From contig CACVBU010000271.1 of NCBI GenBank assembly GCA_902728285.1, forward strand, positions 2,223,701 to 2,287,700: 64,000 bases of DNA. The letters run 5' to 3'. Positions 34,200 through 46,458 of this stretch are shown here, piece by piece (the stretch's first letter is position 1; each line of letters begins with the position of its first letter). This stretch comes from Clytia hemisphaerica. Its lineage: Eukaryota; Cnidaria; Hydrozoa; Leptothecata; Clytiidae. A model generated the notes under the pieces. That model was given only the letters and a program-made list of their open reading frames with translations. It ran no database searches and had not been told where the DNA came from. Both the position numbers and the translations under genes were made by a program.

Positions 34200-35030
34200 T
34201 CAGCAGTTCTAAAAAATGTTTAAAAATGTCAGTCTTAAAATTAAGGCAATGATTGATTTTACTACTAGGAACATTTTAAATTTTGATTTCACAGCTTCAA
34301 AGATTTTCAAATTTAAAAAAAATTTGAATGTGAGAATACAAGCATAAACTCTTGCAATTTGTTAAGAATTCTTAATATAATAAAGAGGCATTCACCTTCA
34401 CGAAAAAGCCTTTTAAAAGTATTTGGGCCAGAATTCATACTTTTCAATGAAAATAGCTAGAAAATTTTTTTAATTCATTTAGCTCTGAGAAGTGACGTTG
34501 TTTACAGCAGTTCCATTAAAATGTGTAGTAATAGAATTTCAGTTTAAAAAGGTTATACTCACAGATGACTGTGCTCAATGCTTTCCCCAATGTTGTAGAG
34601 TACATTTGATCATCAAACATTCCTATGAAAAATTAGTCATTCATTCTTTCATTTTATCCGCATTATATTTACATTGAGGGTTACATTGAGTGAAAGCAAA
34701 AATTTGAAATAGCTTTTAAAAAAGCTACTCTTGAACATAAGTTCCTTTCAAAAAGCCATCAAACATACAATCAGACAAAAATGTGAACTCAAGTTTTGTT
34801 TACATAAAAATGCACCAACAATGAGTTGTGATGATATATAAAAGCAGGACCTATAATTTGCTTCAATTTAAACAAGCAACATGCTGAATGGACCTACCTT
34901 GATCAATATCAGATAAAAGTAGGTATTCTACATATTTTACTATTGGTATTGAGCAAACACAATAAGTTTCAGAACAATGCAAAAACGTCTGATTTATTTT
35001 CTTTTATCATTGTGTAACTTGGTCGTCTTT
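34200..35030. other. No gene seen
   Basis: AT-rich. The doublet tcaatgttctttcact is repeated directly at about 34160-34202 at the edge of this stretch. Confidence 0.4.
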
Positions 35031-35034
35031 TTTT

Positions 35035-36470
35035 GAAAATTTTATGACAAAAAAAATTTTCCTTAGAAAAATTACTTCAGCCACATTTTAAGGTACCTAG
35101 CACTCTATCTTTCTGACAAAAATCAGGAAAAACTAATGAAGCAATTTTGCACCAAGTCCAAAAAACCTTATTTTTAGGTAGTTTTTGGCCCAAATTTACC
35201 CCAAATTTTTTTTTCAAAATCGGGCTCCGTCACTTATAGGCATTGCTATTTTGTATCATTGTGCAAAAAATGAAAAAAAAATAAAATAAAAAGCCGATCC
35301 CGAGAAAAGCTGCTAACAGGAAAATGGTAAAACAGAATTTCCCCCCAAAAAGAAAATTCGTATTTGACGACGAAAAAAAATTTTCCGAAAAAAATTACTT
35401 CAGCCACATTTTAGGATGCCTTGCACTCTATCTTTCTGCCAAAAATCAGGAAAAACTAATGAAGCAATTTTGCACAAAGTCCAAAAAACCTTATTTTTAG
35501 GTAGTTTTTGGCCCAAATTTGCCCCCCAAAATTTTTTTTCAAAAATCGGGCTCCGTCACTTTTCAGGCCTTGCTATTTTGTATCATTGTGCAAAAAATAA
35601 AAAAAAACTAATGAGCCAATCCCGAGAAAAGCTGCTAACAGGAAAATGGTAAAAGGGAATTTCCCCAAAAAAGCGAAAATCCGTATTTGACGACGAAAAA
35701 AAATTTTCCGAGAAAAATTACTTCAGCCACATTTTAGGGTACCTTGCACTCTATCTTTCTGCCAAAAATCAGGATAAAATGATGAAGCAATTTTGAACAA
35801 AGTCCAAAAAACCTTATTTTTAGGTAGTTTTTGGCCCAAATTTGCCCCCCCAAATTTTTTTTCAAAAATCGGGCTCCGTCACTTTTCAGGCATTGCTATT
35901 TTGTATCATTGTGCAAAAAATTAAAAAAAACTAATGAGCCAATCCCGAAAAAAGCTGCTAACAGGAAAATGGTAAAAGGGAATTTCCCCAAAAAAGCGAA
36001 AATCCGTATTTGACGACGAAAAAAAAATTTTCCGAGAAAAATTACTTCAGCCACATTTTAGGGTACCTTGCACTCTATCTTTCTGCCAAAAATCAGGAAA
36101 AACTAATGAAGCAATTTTGCACCAAGTCCAAAAAACCTTATTTTTAGGTAGTTTTTTGGCCCAAATTTGCGAAAATCCGTATTTGACGACGAAAAAAAAA
36201 TTTTCCGAGAAAAATTAACTTCAGCCACATTTTAGGGTACCTTGCACTCTATCTTTCTGCCAAAAATCAGGAAAAACTAATGAAGCAATTTGCACAAAGT
36301 CCAAAAAAACCTTATTTTTAGGTAGTTTTTGGCCCAAATTTGCCCCCCAAAATTTTTTTTCAAAAATCGGGCTCCGTCACTTTTCAGGCATTGCCATTTT
36401 GTACCATTGTGCAAAAAATTAAAAAAAACTAATGAGCCAATCCCGAGAAAAGCTTGTAACAGACGAACGG
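35035..36470 (+). repeat. Satellite, about 323-bp unit, five copies
   Basis: The landmark ctctatctttctg occurs at about 35103, 35426, 35748, 36072 and 36247. Spacings are about 323, 322, 324 and 175, so the fourth unit has an internal deletion. Units include acttcagccacattttagg, gtccaaaaaaccttattttt, cgggctccgtcacttttcag and tatttgacgacgaaaaaa. Frames across it, including the 60-65 codon ones, are by-products of the repeat. Bases 36480-36910 after it show no gene. Confidence 0.92.
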
Positions 36471-36910
36471 ACAACGGTCAAATTAAAGGACCTCCCGGTA
36501 GGTCCAAAAAAGAATCGATATAGATCTAGCTGGGGCTGGGCTTAAATAATTGTTGGTTTGCCATCACCTGACCCTAGATTGTGGAGGTGGGTTGGTCGGT
36601 CAGAATTATTTTTTTATTTTGGCAATTTATGAAATTTTCGTCCATGGAAGGGTTATCAGTTTGTTTACATTTAGGTAATTTTGAATAAAAAACAGAAGTG
36701 CTAGCAGGGAATTTACGATTCTTATGCTTGAGACAAACAAGATACAAATTTTCTATTTTTTATTTTTTATATTTATTCAAAACAAACCTTCAATGAAATT
36801 CTTGGTATCATTCTTATCAAACAAGTTCATCCATCAAACTAGAAGTTCAGTAAACATTACAATCCTTTCAATCAAAAAAGAAGCCAAATTATATACAATT
36901 TTACACAACA

Positions 36911-37132
36911 TACCGTGAAAAAGGGTAACTTGCATCAGTGGAGGCTAACATGCATAGCCCTCAAATGAATGACCTGGCTGGTCATTAAAATACACATACG
37001 CAGCTCCGCTCGCAGCTCTACTCTACCATTTTTGTTTCGATTTATTTTCGTATTTTAATGACCAGCCGGGCCTTTCATTTGAGGGCTATGCATGTTAGCC
37101 TCCACTGATGCAAGTTACCCTTTCTCACGGTA
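36911..37132. mobile_element. Foldback MITE with about 78-bp inverted repeats
   Basis: The left arm starts taccgtgaaaaagggtaact, continues gcatcagtggaggctaacat, and ends ggtcattaaaata. The right arm, from about 37053, is its near-exact complement and ends ctcacggta. The central part is only about 60 bp. The ends begin and finish with TA, consistent with a TA target as used by mariner-like elements (inference). Confidence 0.85.
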
Positions 37133-37770
37133 TGAAGCGCATGCAAACTTTCTCTTCAATTTCTCATATCCATCATTAAAATTTTACAACATCCATCATT
37201 AAAATTTTACAACTTTATTACGCTTCAAGTCACGTGATAAAAATAATTTGCGCACTTAGTCTGGTTTCCCCTTCCTTATTTATCAAAAACACACGCTCTA
37301 GGCGCTAAGAGACTGCACGCCGTGATGGCCAGTATGGCGGTCACATTAGATTCAAAAGGAAACTGGGTTCTTTTTATTATTTTCAGTTCTCGGTAAAAAG
37401 GTCTACTAAAAAATTCTTTGCGTGTAAAATGTTGTTTTGATTTGGGTACCGTCGACTACTCTAACTTGGGACAATTGGTCGAAACATGGGACTGTTGCAT
37501 ATCTGGTCTGTATTTTCACTTACTGTAAAATTGAAAGTGAAATCATGTATTTTTAAATACGCCGTTCCTTAACTCAAATCAAATGACTTTGGAGGTTCGG
37601 TGAAATGGTGGCCGAATTGCCGTTTTAAATTTTTAGATTTCAAGAGAAGGAAATTTTTTATCTTTCTTCAACAAGATTACTTTAATATAATGCAAATTAT
37701 GCATGTAAGTTTTATATTAATACTTCCTTTTTGCATATGTTTCGCATACTTTCTAAGGGAATTTCACCAC
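37133..37770. other. No gene seen
   Basis: The phrase catccatcattaaaattttacaac is directly repeated near 37170-37210. No coding content recognised. Confidence 0.4.
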
Positions 37771-37775
37771 GGCCA

Positions 37776-38125
37776 GACAATCTCAATCGAACGGAATCGA
37801 CGATGGAACCAGTCGAACCAAATCGAGAACGCAATCGACCGATTGAAATTCGATTGTCGAACGTTAATCCAAACTCCCTAAAATCTAATAAATAATCGAT
37901 CACGAATCGATAGTTGATCGATTAACTATTTGATTGTTGATTATTAATCAATTTTTGATCGATATGTACTGTAATCGATCAAAAGCTGTGAACGATAGCC
38001 AATCGATTTTTAATTGATACTTAATTTAATCGAAGTATAATCGATCTATAATCGATAAACAATCAATGACAAAATTGATCGATATATAATCGAGCTTTGA
38101 TTCTATCGGTTAATCGATATCTAAT
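37776..38125. repeat. TCGA/ATCGAT-rich tract next to the TCGA element
   Basis: It begins ccagacaatctcaatcgaac, similar to the end of the element at 38141-38871, and continues with dense aatcga / tcgat motifs on both strands. It is probably a rearranged copy of the same element. Confidence 0.5.
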
Positions 38126-38140
38126 CCATCAATTACTTAT

Positions 38141-38871
38141 CCAGACGTTGTCAATCGAACGAATCGAACGCCGAATCAATTGAACGCAGTCGAACGCAAT
38201 CGAATGATTGAAATTCGATTGCCGAACGCAATCGAATGCCAATCGAATATTACCGCGATTTTCTCGATTGATTCTATTGCGTTCGATTAGTGCCTGGATT
38301 CGATTGTGTTCGATTGATTCGATGATTCGACTACGTTCGGTTGGCTTATGCATTCGACTGGTTCGACTGATTGATTCTGTTGATTAACGTTGATTCTCGT
38401 TCAACATTTGAAGAGTTAAACGAGATGATATGAATCATTTTAGCCTGGATTCTAGAAAATGCAGATCATGCAGGCCCACTGCCCACATGTTTACTGCAGG
38501 TTGTGTGTCAAAGCCAGTTCGTTGCGTTGATTTATCTATCGTATCGATACTTAACCTCCCTAATAAGAGGCGCTCGAAATTGAAAGGAATTGAGGTAAAT
38601 TGGAATCTAATTTAATCGACCACCCGTCGAACGCATTCGAACGTAATCGAATATCAATCGAACGTAATCGAATATCAATCGAACGTAATCGAATATCAAT
38701 CGAACGTAATCGAATATCAATCGAATCAATCGAATTTTACCCAGAATTTTACGTTCGATTGATATTCGATTGCGTTCGGCAATCGAATCGCAATCATTCG
38801 ATTGCATTCGATTGCGTTCGATTGATTCGATTGGAATTTTCGTTCGATTCCGTTCGATTGACATCGTCTGG
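38141..38871. mobile_element. 731-bp TIR element made largely of TCGA-containing repeats
   Basis: Left end ccagacgttgtcaatcgaac, right end gttcgattgacatcgtctgg, a close inverted match. ACTTAT flanks both sides (38135-38140 and 38872-38877). About 240 bp of terminal sequence on each side consists of aatcgaacg / cgttcgatt variants. A 21-bp unit, cgtaatcgaatatcaatcgaa, is repeated four times from about 38643. The centre (38380-38600) is ordinary sequence. Frames such as repeated ERNRISI reflect the repeat, not a protein. Confidence 0.8.
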
Positions 38872-39028
38872 ACTTATCAATTATTTATCGATTACTCAAG
38901 ATTATCGATTATATCGATTAACTACGCCTGGTTTTTATACCTTAATTGTAGTAAAAATTGCTACTGCAATTTAGGGATTTATAAGAATCACTCACTCTGT
39001 ATCTTGCTGAAGAAGAGCATTGCCATCA

Positions 39029-39289
39029 TCATGTATGTTCAGGTTCTAGACCTACAGTCTGTTGTTCGTCATCACTTTCAATAACATCAGCAACAATTAT
39101 TTCTTCATCTGTTTCACTTTGTTGGCTGTTTGAGGAATCAGTTTCTGGTTCACTTTCACTCTCACCAGCAGTCAGATGTGTTACCAGAAAATGTGCAAAT
39201 GCACTGTGTGTTTTCTGTGTATATCCAAGCTCTTTTTTCTTTTGCATCCAAATTGTAAAGGTAGTTTGATTGAGACTTATAACAGGCAT
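39029..39289 (-). CDS. Candidate exon: helical domain plus acidic tail
   Basis: The minus strand, after an acceptor-like gaaattctag, reads NQTTFTIWMQKKKELGYTQK and THSAFAHFLVTHL. An acidic run follows, ESESEPETDSSNSQQSETDEE, up to a TGA. A possible donor, gact|gtaggt, lies just before it. The first part resembles a short helical domain (xFxxWxxxKxELGYxxxSxFAxHLL) that I recall from many uncharacterised cnidarian proteins; no function is known to me. Intact in its frame. Possibly one gene with the decayed acidic exon at 33888-34115. Confidence 0.4.
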   Translation of the reverse strand: MPVISLNQTTFTIWMQKKKELGYTQKTHSAFAHFLVTHLTAGESESEPETDSSNSQQSETDEEIIVADVIESDDEQQTVGLEPEHT

Positions 39290-39750
39290 GATTCTATACT
39301 TCTAGAATTTCAAAATACAGAGATGTTATTGCATTTTGTAATCCATATTGGCAGTTGGTAACCATTTGCTAGACACTTTAAATTTCACCCTTAAAAATTA
39401 TATCTAACTGTATCTCCATCATCACTGAAAAATACACCTACAAACTTTATACACGTATAGTTGAATGATGTCAACAACTAATTCAGTTAATATTAACACT
39501 GCTAAAGGATAAATAGATCCCTTTACAATACGAGAATCTGTGAAAAATTTCAAACAACATTTCTGTTTCGCCATTACTCTCCAAGATCGAGTTTTGAGCA
39601 AGACTAGTAACCGATCTTTTTTTCTCGCCTTGTAAACGGTGAACTCGCGATTGAGTTTTTTAATAATAATAAATCTCTTTTGTCGGAAAAAAGTAAACGG
39701 GTATATTTTGCTAGAAAATTCAACTGCATCATAAATTAATCGTTCCTGGT

Positions 39751-39853
39751 CTGGAAAAGTACCCTACTGCAGTGGAACGGGTCAATTTTTAATAAATCAG
39801 CTGAATCAAAACATCAAAATGAGCCGTTCCCCTCCAGTAGGGTGCTTTTCCAG
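39751..39853. repeat. Inverted repeat (hairpin), about 33-bp arms
   Basis: The left arm ctggaaaagtaccctactgc with agtggaacgg pairs with the right arm ccgttcccctccagtagggtgcttttccag, with two or three mismatches. The loop is about 37 bp. It abuts the ggaacggct repeat element and may be one of its ends. Confidence 0.75.
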
Positions 39854-39894
39854 GAAACATCTTGATCCGAGCTGGTTTTAAAGCTCTGAAAAAC

Positions 39895-40250
39895 CTACCG
39901 GAACGCCTCCAAATTTCCAGCTGGCTAACTCAAGGAACGGCTCAGAAAAAAAGAAAAATAAGCTAGAAATCGTCCCGGGAATGGCTCCAGATTTCCAGCT
40001 AGTTGGTTAAAGGAACAGCTTCAAAATTCTACCAGCTGTGAAAAAGTTCCGTAAAATCAGCCTGGAACACGTGTGAATTTCCAGCTGGAGAATTGTTAGA
40101 GAACTTTCAAAATTTTTCCAGGGAACGGCTATACATTTCCAGGAGCAAACTTTTTGAAATTTTCCCGGAACGCCTAGGCCATTTCCAGCTGAGGGGGGTC
40201 TCCGGAACGGCTTTTCCATCATTTGGCCTCGATGGCTGCTTTCGCTGTGT
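39895..40250 (-). repeat. Second, inverted copy of the GGAACGGCT/TTTCCAGCTGG element
   Basis: Repeated ggaacgsct and atttccagctg blocks, with the end ggaacggcttttcc ... ggcctcgatggctgctttcgctgtg that mirrors the start of the copy at 21424. Spacing between units differs from that copy. Confidence 0.65.
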
Positions 40251-40259
40251 ACTTCACTG

Positions 40260-41580
40260 TTAGGCCACATAGGCAACAAGGCAAACTTGGTTAAATTTAT
40301 ACCAGTGAATTATACTTGAATTCAATCGTATTAATAGCATTACCATTATATTCATAGCAAAGCTCATTCAAAATGCTTCATGAATGCAAAGAAGAGAGGT
40401 GCAGAAGAAGCGACGGCAGAAACAGACACAACATAAATCACTTTATAAGCAAATCAGCTGCCAGTGAAATCATCAAATGCTAATAACTAAGAGTTCTAAA
40501 AAATCTGAAAATCAAATCTCACTCCCACTAAAGGTTGGAAAAATGAGAAAATTTCAATTTTTTGTCCCTAAAAACAATGAAATTGGTCAAATTAGTCCCA
40601 ATAAGGGTCGTGAAATTCACAAGATTTACAAATCTTTCCACTCTTTAGCTTAGGGTGAGAGGAATGGAGGCCGGCGGTACCTCCCACCCGGATCTAACTT
40701 TACTCAGGAATTTTTATGTTGTCAATATGTTAAGAGAAGTTTTATGTAAAAAGCTTTGTTTTAGGTCTAAGTGATTTATACCACTGTACATTTTTCCCCA
40801 GGTTTAATAACTTTTAAGATTATCCATTTTATGAACAAAAAAATTCTCAAGTTTAACTTAGTGAGAAATGTTTATTTTGTGTAAATAGTTTTTATTGTTA
40901 GAAATTGCATAACATACCATGCAAGTCCTCTTTGCTCTTCTAAAGCCTGAAGCAATTTTATAAAAATACATTTATGAAACAAATTTCTTCTCAATTTTTT
41001 TATTAAAAGAGAATGAGAGATAAATATATTTTTGTAAAGATTTTTCAATATTAGTATCATGGTTATATCATAAAAAAGACATTTTTTTCGGGATGAAAAA
41101 GAAACTTTGGGATTAGTTATCAAGAATGAACACTAAAGTCCATTAAATTTAAAAGTTCATTAAATTTTGAATTGGTTATTTAAATCTGACAATTTTATTA
41201 ATTGTACTTTTATACAATTTCATATTTTCGTTTTTTCTTTATAGAATATCAAAAATTGTAAAAAACAACATAAATGTTAGTAACAATTTGCATCAAGCTG
41301 TTGGAGGAGTAGATGACCAATTTTTCCCAGTGAGTCTTTAGAAGTTTTTATGTTGAACAATCATAGTAGAAATATTTAGACTTTGGGTAATGATTGTGAT
41401 TTTAGTATTTCTACTTTATTCCATTGGATATTTGGAGTCTGCAGCCTCATGTTGAAACTTAGAGTTTCCAGAAGTAATTTAAAGCACTTAAAAGTCATTT
41501 CTGGTGTTAAAATTTTGCAGGAAAATCTCGTTTTGTTTAAATTATTTTCTCCACGAATAAAGTTACATTACACCAGTCAG
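40260..41580. other. No gene seen
   Basis: AT-rich, with an aggtggggaggtacc-like GC patch near 40660-40690. No coding content recognised. Confidence 0.4.
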
Positions 41581-41599
41581 ATGAAAAGTATTATTTTTC

Positions 41600-42415
41600 C
41601 TATAACGGTGTGGTATATGTCTCACATCCATGAAAAGTGATGGTCCTCAAAGGCCATTTGTATTGCATTGTGGACATGTGTTTTGCAAAAGGTATATAGT
41701 AAACCTTGGAGGTATGTAATATTTTTCACCTCAATTTTTCAAAAACAGTTCAATTATATTAGATAAATCAGAATTAAATTTATATTGAAAACGTCTTCAA
41801 TAACTTTTCAATTTAGAACAATGCAGAAGATTTTAATTTTTAATCTTTACGGATCATGCTGCCTTTAAGAACGAATTTTTGGAAATTTTACTTCCAATGC
41901 AAATTCCTTTTACTCAAAGGATTTTCAAGTGTGTCTCAGTCATTTGCATTTAAAGTGTAAATTAATTTCCAGCTATATTTATAACTTTATGGTTTGATCA
42001 ATGGAGTCACTGTCCAGCTTGAAAATCACCTGGCAGAAGAACAACTCCATTATATGTGGATACATCTTTCTTGCAAGCAATAGAGTGGTATGATCATTTT
42101 ATAAAATTTAAAAGTTCTGTTGTATTGAAATACTTGAGAAATTAACTTTTTAGTCTTTAGTCTCTGATAGACACACCTATTGGGTATAACACAAATAACG
42201 ACGGATAATGAGTGTGACTATATTATTTTCCAAGCTATTAAACAATTTCCTAATCATCTTTTAAAATATTGTTTTCAGTATGACTGCTACTATAAAGCAG
42301 CTAATGAAAGAAAAAGAGCAACTGGAGATCCAAATTGAAGAATAGTTCATGCAAATTGTCTGCCTTGATGCAGATAAAGAGGAGCTGGAGAAGAAACAAA
42401 TGAAAAACTGAAGAG
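41600..42415 (+). pseudogene. RING-finger/coiled-coil gene remnant
   Basis: Exon-like piece 1 (about 41608-41690) reads CGICLTSMKSDGPQRPFVLH then CGHVFCK and ends at a donor-like ag|gtatat. This is a C-x2-C ... C-x-H-x3-C RING half. Piece 2 (about 41995-42095) reads WSHCPA, TGA, KSPGRRTTPLYVDTSFLQAI; the expected last Cys of the CPxC pair is the TGA. Piece 3 (42283-42415) follows ttttcag and reads MTATIKQLMKEKEQLEIQIE, stop, then KEELEKKQMKN, a broken coiled coil. The layout is like a TRIM or other RING-coiled-coil E3 ligase. Stops in pieces 2 and 3 and a TAA before the first Cys show it is dead. Confidence 0.6.
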
Positions 42416-45400
42416 AAATTAAATTGTTACATCCTTTTGTATTATGGCTAGCTTGTTAAAACATTTTGTGAATATACTGTCCAATTAAGCTGTACCAAAA
42501 AAAAGGGGAAAATATGGTGTAATTTTATTATTGTTTTTCAAAATATATTTATTGGTGATTTTTAACAATCGTTTGTCAATTGCATTGTCTCGTAAGTGAA
42601 ACAGAATTCAGTCTTAGCTGTGTCTTTAGAAGACCACAAAGACCACAAATATTCTTTTCCGCCACCTGGTGGTTAATTTTTCACCATTTGTCTTTAGAAG
42701 ACCACACATTTTATATCAAGCTAAAGCTAAGGTAGAATTCAACAGGAACCAAAACATTCAAGCATCATGCCATCTAATCATCAGTTCAATGTGGAATAGC
42801 TGTATCAGTAGCTTTTAGTTAGTTCCTTTAATAATTTAGGACAAAATTCCATAAGTGATAACAGTTTGAATCGGTGTTGAAATCGGCAGCTATCGACAAT
42901 CAATGTTATGACATATCAAGGTGAACCTTGAATCTTCTTCAAAAATCATTGTTGATACTTTACTGGTTGTAAGAAAGCTTAAACATTTTTGCGAAGCAAA
43001 TTTATGAGCGAAGCAGTTTTGCTATTTGCAAAATTTGCTATATAGATCACATCTTCAAACCGATGATTTTGTATTGCATTTTCCTTATTTTTGTATTTTT
43101 GCTTTTTTTATGCAAATGAGTTTTGGGAAATCTTTTGTTGAAAAATATGTGTTGAACAAATTATACAAATTTATGTGCATTTAGAAAAAACGTGCCCGGG
43201 AAAATTTGAAATTTCGTTTTTGTCAGTTGATAGGAAACCGAATTTACTTGTACTAAGCCAGATATTCAGTCTCAACTTACCATTATATTTTACTAAGTGA
43301 TTGAATCAATCTGGTTTAGATTTCTAGACTAACAACAAGCTATTTTTTGTAGATTTTTGCTTTTGTTTACTTTTGATGATTTCGACAGACGATTCGAATG
43401 AAAAAATGTTCGAACGTTCGACGAATATCGTTCGACTTTTCAAGGCATCATTTACATTAGAAGAACTAAGAGAAGGAAAGAAAGAGCGTTTCGTGCAGCG
43501 GCGGGTGTTGCACTGCCAAGGTTTTTTTATGGTGTGTTTGGGGTAGTATAAGGCTTAAGACCCTGTCTCTTTTAGGGTTTTATCAGTGGCTCTTGTTTTT
43601 GCTAGCAACTTGCGAATTGAGGTAAACGTAGAGTCTGGATCGCTTTGCAACACTTATACAATACGGCTAGTCCAAAACATCAAGCCAGAGCTCAAAATGG
43701 CCATAAAATTGAGTAATAGAAGTGTAATAGGTGCTAGAAACCAGCCTTGCCTTTGCTGTGACTACTGCTTTGTTTTGATTCCACTGCTCTATCTACCATC
43801 TTTAAAAATGAAAAATTCCGTGAAGGAGAGTTGATAAAAACCTCCGTGAAAATGCATCATTTTGATGGCTCATGTTGGAAAGATTGGGGTAAAACACAGG
43901 GAATATGCCCCTATCAACCAGAAATTTCCCCTATTGCTAGGGAGATTTTTCAACACCTATGTGCACAAAATGGTTTCCTGTGACCCGAATACTAATAATA
44001 TGGTTCTGCAATTTTCAGGGCATGTTTAGAAAGAGTATGTGAATCAAAAAAGCTCAAAAAATTCTCGAACATCTATGTGACTACCACTCATAAACATACA
44101 TGTCAAATATTATGGCCATTGACCAATGGTAACGATTTGTTCGAGAAAACTGTAAATGTTTATGTTACATTTACTATTATCCTAATACTATCATACTATC
44201 CTGTATTTTTTTCCATATTATTATCCTTTATTTCCCCTTTTTCATCGGTTTCCATGGTAACACATTTTGAATTATTTCTATAGGAAGTCTTTCTTTATAT
44301 AATAGGAAAGGAAAGGGAAGGATACGTAATTATTGAAATTTGTGTAAAATTGTATCGGCGCCAAACATTGGTTATCCATTCAAGGGGATTTAATTTATTT
44401 TTATTAACATCTCTTTCATCACCATATAAAAATGGTATAAATAAAATAACATATAAATGTTTTGTCTATCCTATATACATTTAAAAATCTTCTCTTTTTT
44501 TAAAATGGAAAAAAAATATTTTTATATTTCGGCCGTGACAAAAAGTTGGACTCGAAGACTGCAAGAAACCGCAATACGGTAATACCTCGATAGGTAATCA
44601 CCATCAAAGGGAGTAGGGGCTAGGCGAAATTAGAGGGTGGGGTTTCCTGTCATGGAATCCCCTGGACGTAAAATAGAAAACGAAAATTATAGAAAACTTT
44701 TAGATTTAATGTAAATGGTTCTATTTGTAGACTAGAACGATAAAGCATATGTGACGTATAGGGCTTAGGGGTATGTAAATGGTGACATTGGTGTAAAGGG
44801 TGTAAATGGTTCAAACGACAACCAATGGTAATTTGATTGACGTAAATGGTAGTGAAAACGACATGAAAGTCAACCGTGCTTATTACCACTCAAATGACAT
44901 CTTTTAGTCAAAATATTGATGTAAAAGTAAATTATAATGCCTGTCAAGTCAAAAATGCCGAGAATGTATTACGGTGCAGAAGCTACAAAGAGATTTAAAA
45001 TTACACCAGTCGCACGTTTGTAGACACCTGTGAGGGCCGTTTTAGACAGGGACGGATTTAGGATAATTATCGTGTGATGATAATTTAGGCTTGACATGAA
45101 ATTTCGCGGGCGGGGGCGGAATTTCAAAGGGCGGAGGGCGTATTTGAACAAACACCCACCATTTGCGGTGGTAGGTCGATGGCACTTGGCAAGATGGGGG
45201 ACGTTACACTCCTGCGCAGCGAGTCCCTCTCGTGAACCCAAAACACGAGTGTACTTATTAACTTCATCTTTCTTTGAAGTGTGTGTCGAACCCAATTCAA
45301 AGCAGATAAAAACCAGTTGTGGTTGGGTTAAAAAGTAGTACTGGGAATTTCCCTCGGGAAGCCTGTAAGGGAATTTCCAAATTATTTTTTCTCACGTTCT

Positions 45401-45746
45401 AGACTAGCGTCAAGGGAATAAATTTTGGCGTGGATTTAATTTAGCGATTGGTCTAAATACAATTTTTGGCGAGGATTAAATTTGGCAACAATTTCGTAAA
45501 ATTTGGCGTATAAAAATTTCGATAAATTTTCACATAAAATTAAATTATTTTTGTTAAATTTAACGGAGATTGAATTTGGCGAACGGTCTTAGATGCCATA
45601 GTTGACGTGAGTGGTAGGAAAATGAAAATTGGCGAGCTAATCTAGCAGACAGATTTTAAAAAGGCGAACACAAAAACCGAAATTTCAAGGGAGCTATCTT
45701 TTTGAATAAACAACATTTAATTTTCTTACTTTTAATAAGATATTTT

Positions 45747-46458
45747 GATATTTTCCAAATATACATATATACAGATAAAAATATAATATCTATTATTTAC
45801 GTCGTGAAAAACGAACAACATTGCTGCAATTGGGTAAATTGTACCATTATAAAGCTTACGTTTGAACGTTGAAAGGGGGGTTAGTACTTTTACGGTATTA
45901 CGGGATTTGATGAAAAAAGACGGGAAAACGGTATTTGAAAATCAGACGATGACGGTATTTGGCCTTTTTTTTTGTCATTATGCCGGTATTCGAACCTGTA
46001 CAAACTGGTGTGACGGTGTTAATATTTTTTTCAATTTTCGGGATTCCGGGATTCAGCAAAGATTTTGACGGGAAAACGGTATATCGAACCCCTACAAACC
46101 CACCCCCCTTGGAAGATCTCCAGGATAAACTGACACAATGTTTCTTTTAACAACTGATACAAGAGCAAACATTGACATCAAGCCCGACCAGGTGTGGTTT
46201 TTAAGATTGAGAATTGCTTCCTTTACAATTATATCACCCTCCTTGTCATTCTTTCTTAACTATAGTATTGTCGAGCTTGTCTATTTTTATCGTTGGTTCC
46301 TCATCAATTTTCTTTGTTAGAAACGGATGACATCGATTGAACTTACGTTGGAGAAACAACTCAATAGAAACAGCAACACGTAAATCTCTGGCTAGTTTTC
46401 AGTTCCTATGAGTAGTATGGAGCAGGAGTTGAACAAACAATTAGCATCAGCAGTAGCC
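45747..46458 (-). pseudogene. Second OTU-type exon, interrupted by a MITE
   Basis: Homologous to the minus-strand exon at 17281-17776, with the same acceptor (near 46459) and the same 3' end. A MITE at 45875-46108 interrupts it, and small indels near 46245 and 46400 shift the frame. Unlike copy A it cannot encode the domain. Confidence 0.7.
45875..46108. mobile_element. MITE with GGGGGG/CCCCCC ends inside segment B
   Basis: Left end ggggggttagtacttttacgg, right end gaacccctacaaacccaccccc. The interior has repeated gacgggaaaacggtat and a gacggtatt motif. Segment A has the uninterrupted site (cgttgaaagatgtccagg). In B, ttgaaa before and ttggaa after the insert fit a short target duplication with one change. 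Confidence 0.8.

Noticed and set aside
35416..36523. Several 60-78 codon frames with MAQICPPKF and similar
   Set aside because: They are frames through the 323-bp satellite, repeated at unit spacing, not genes.
38600..38974. Open frame with repeated ERNRISI residues
   Set aside because: It is the translation of a 21-bp DNA repeat inside a TIR element; both strands give similar frames.
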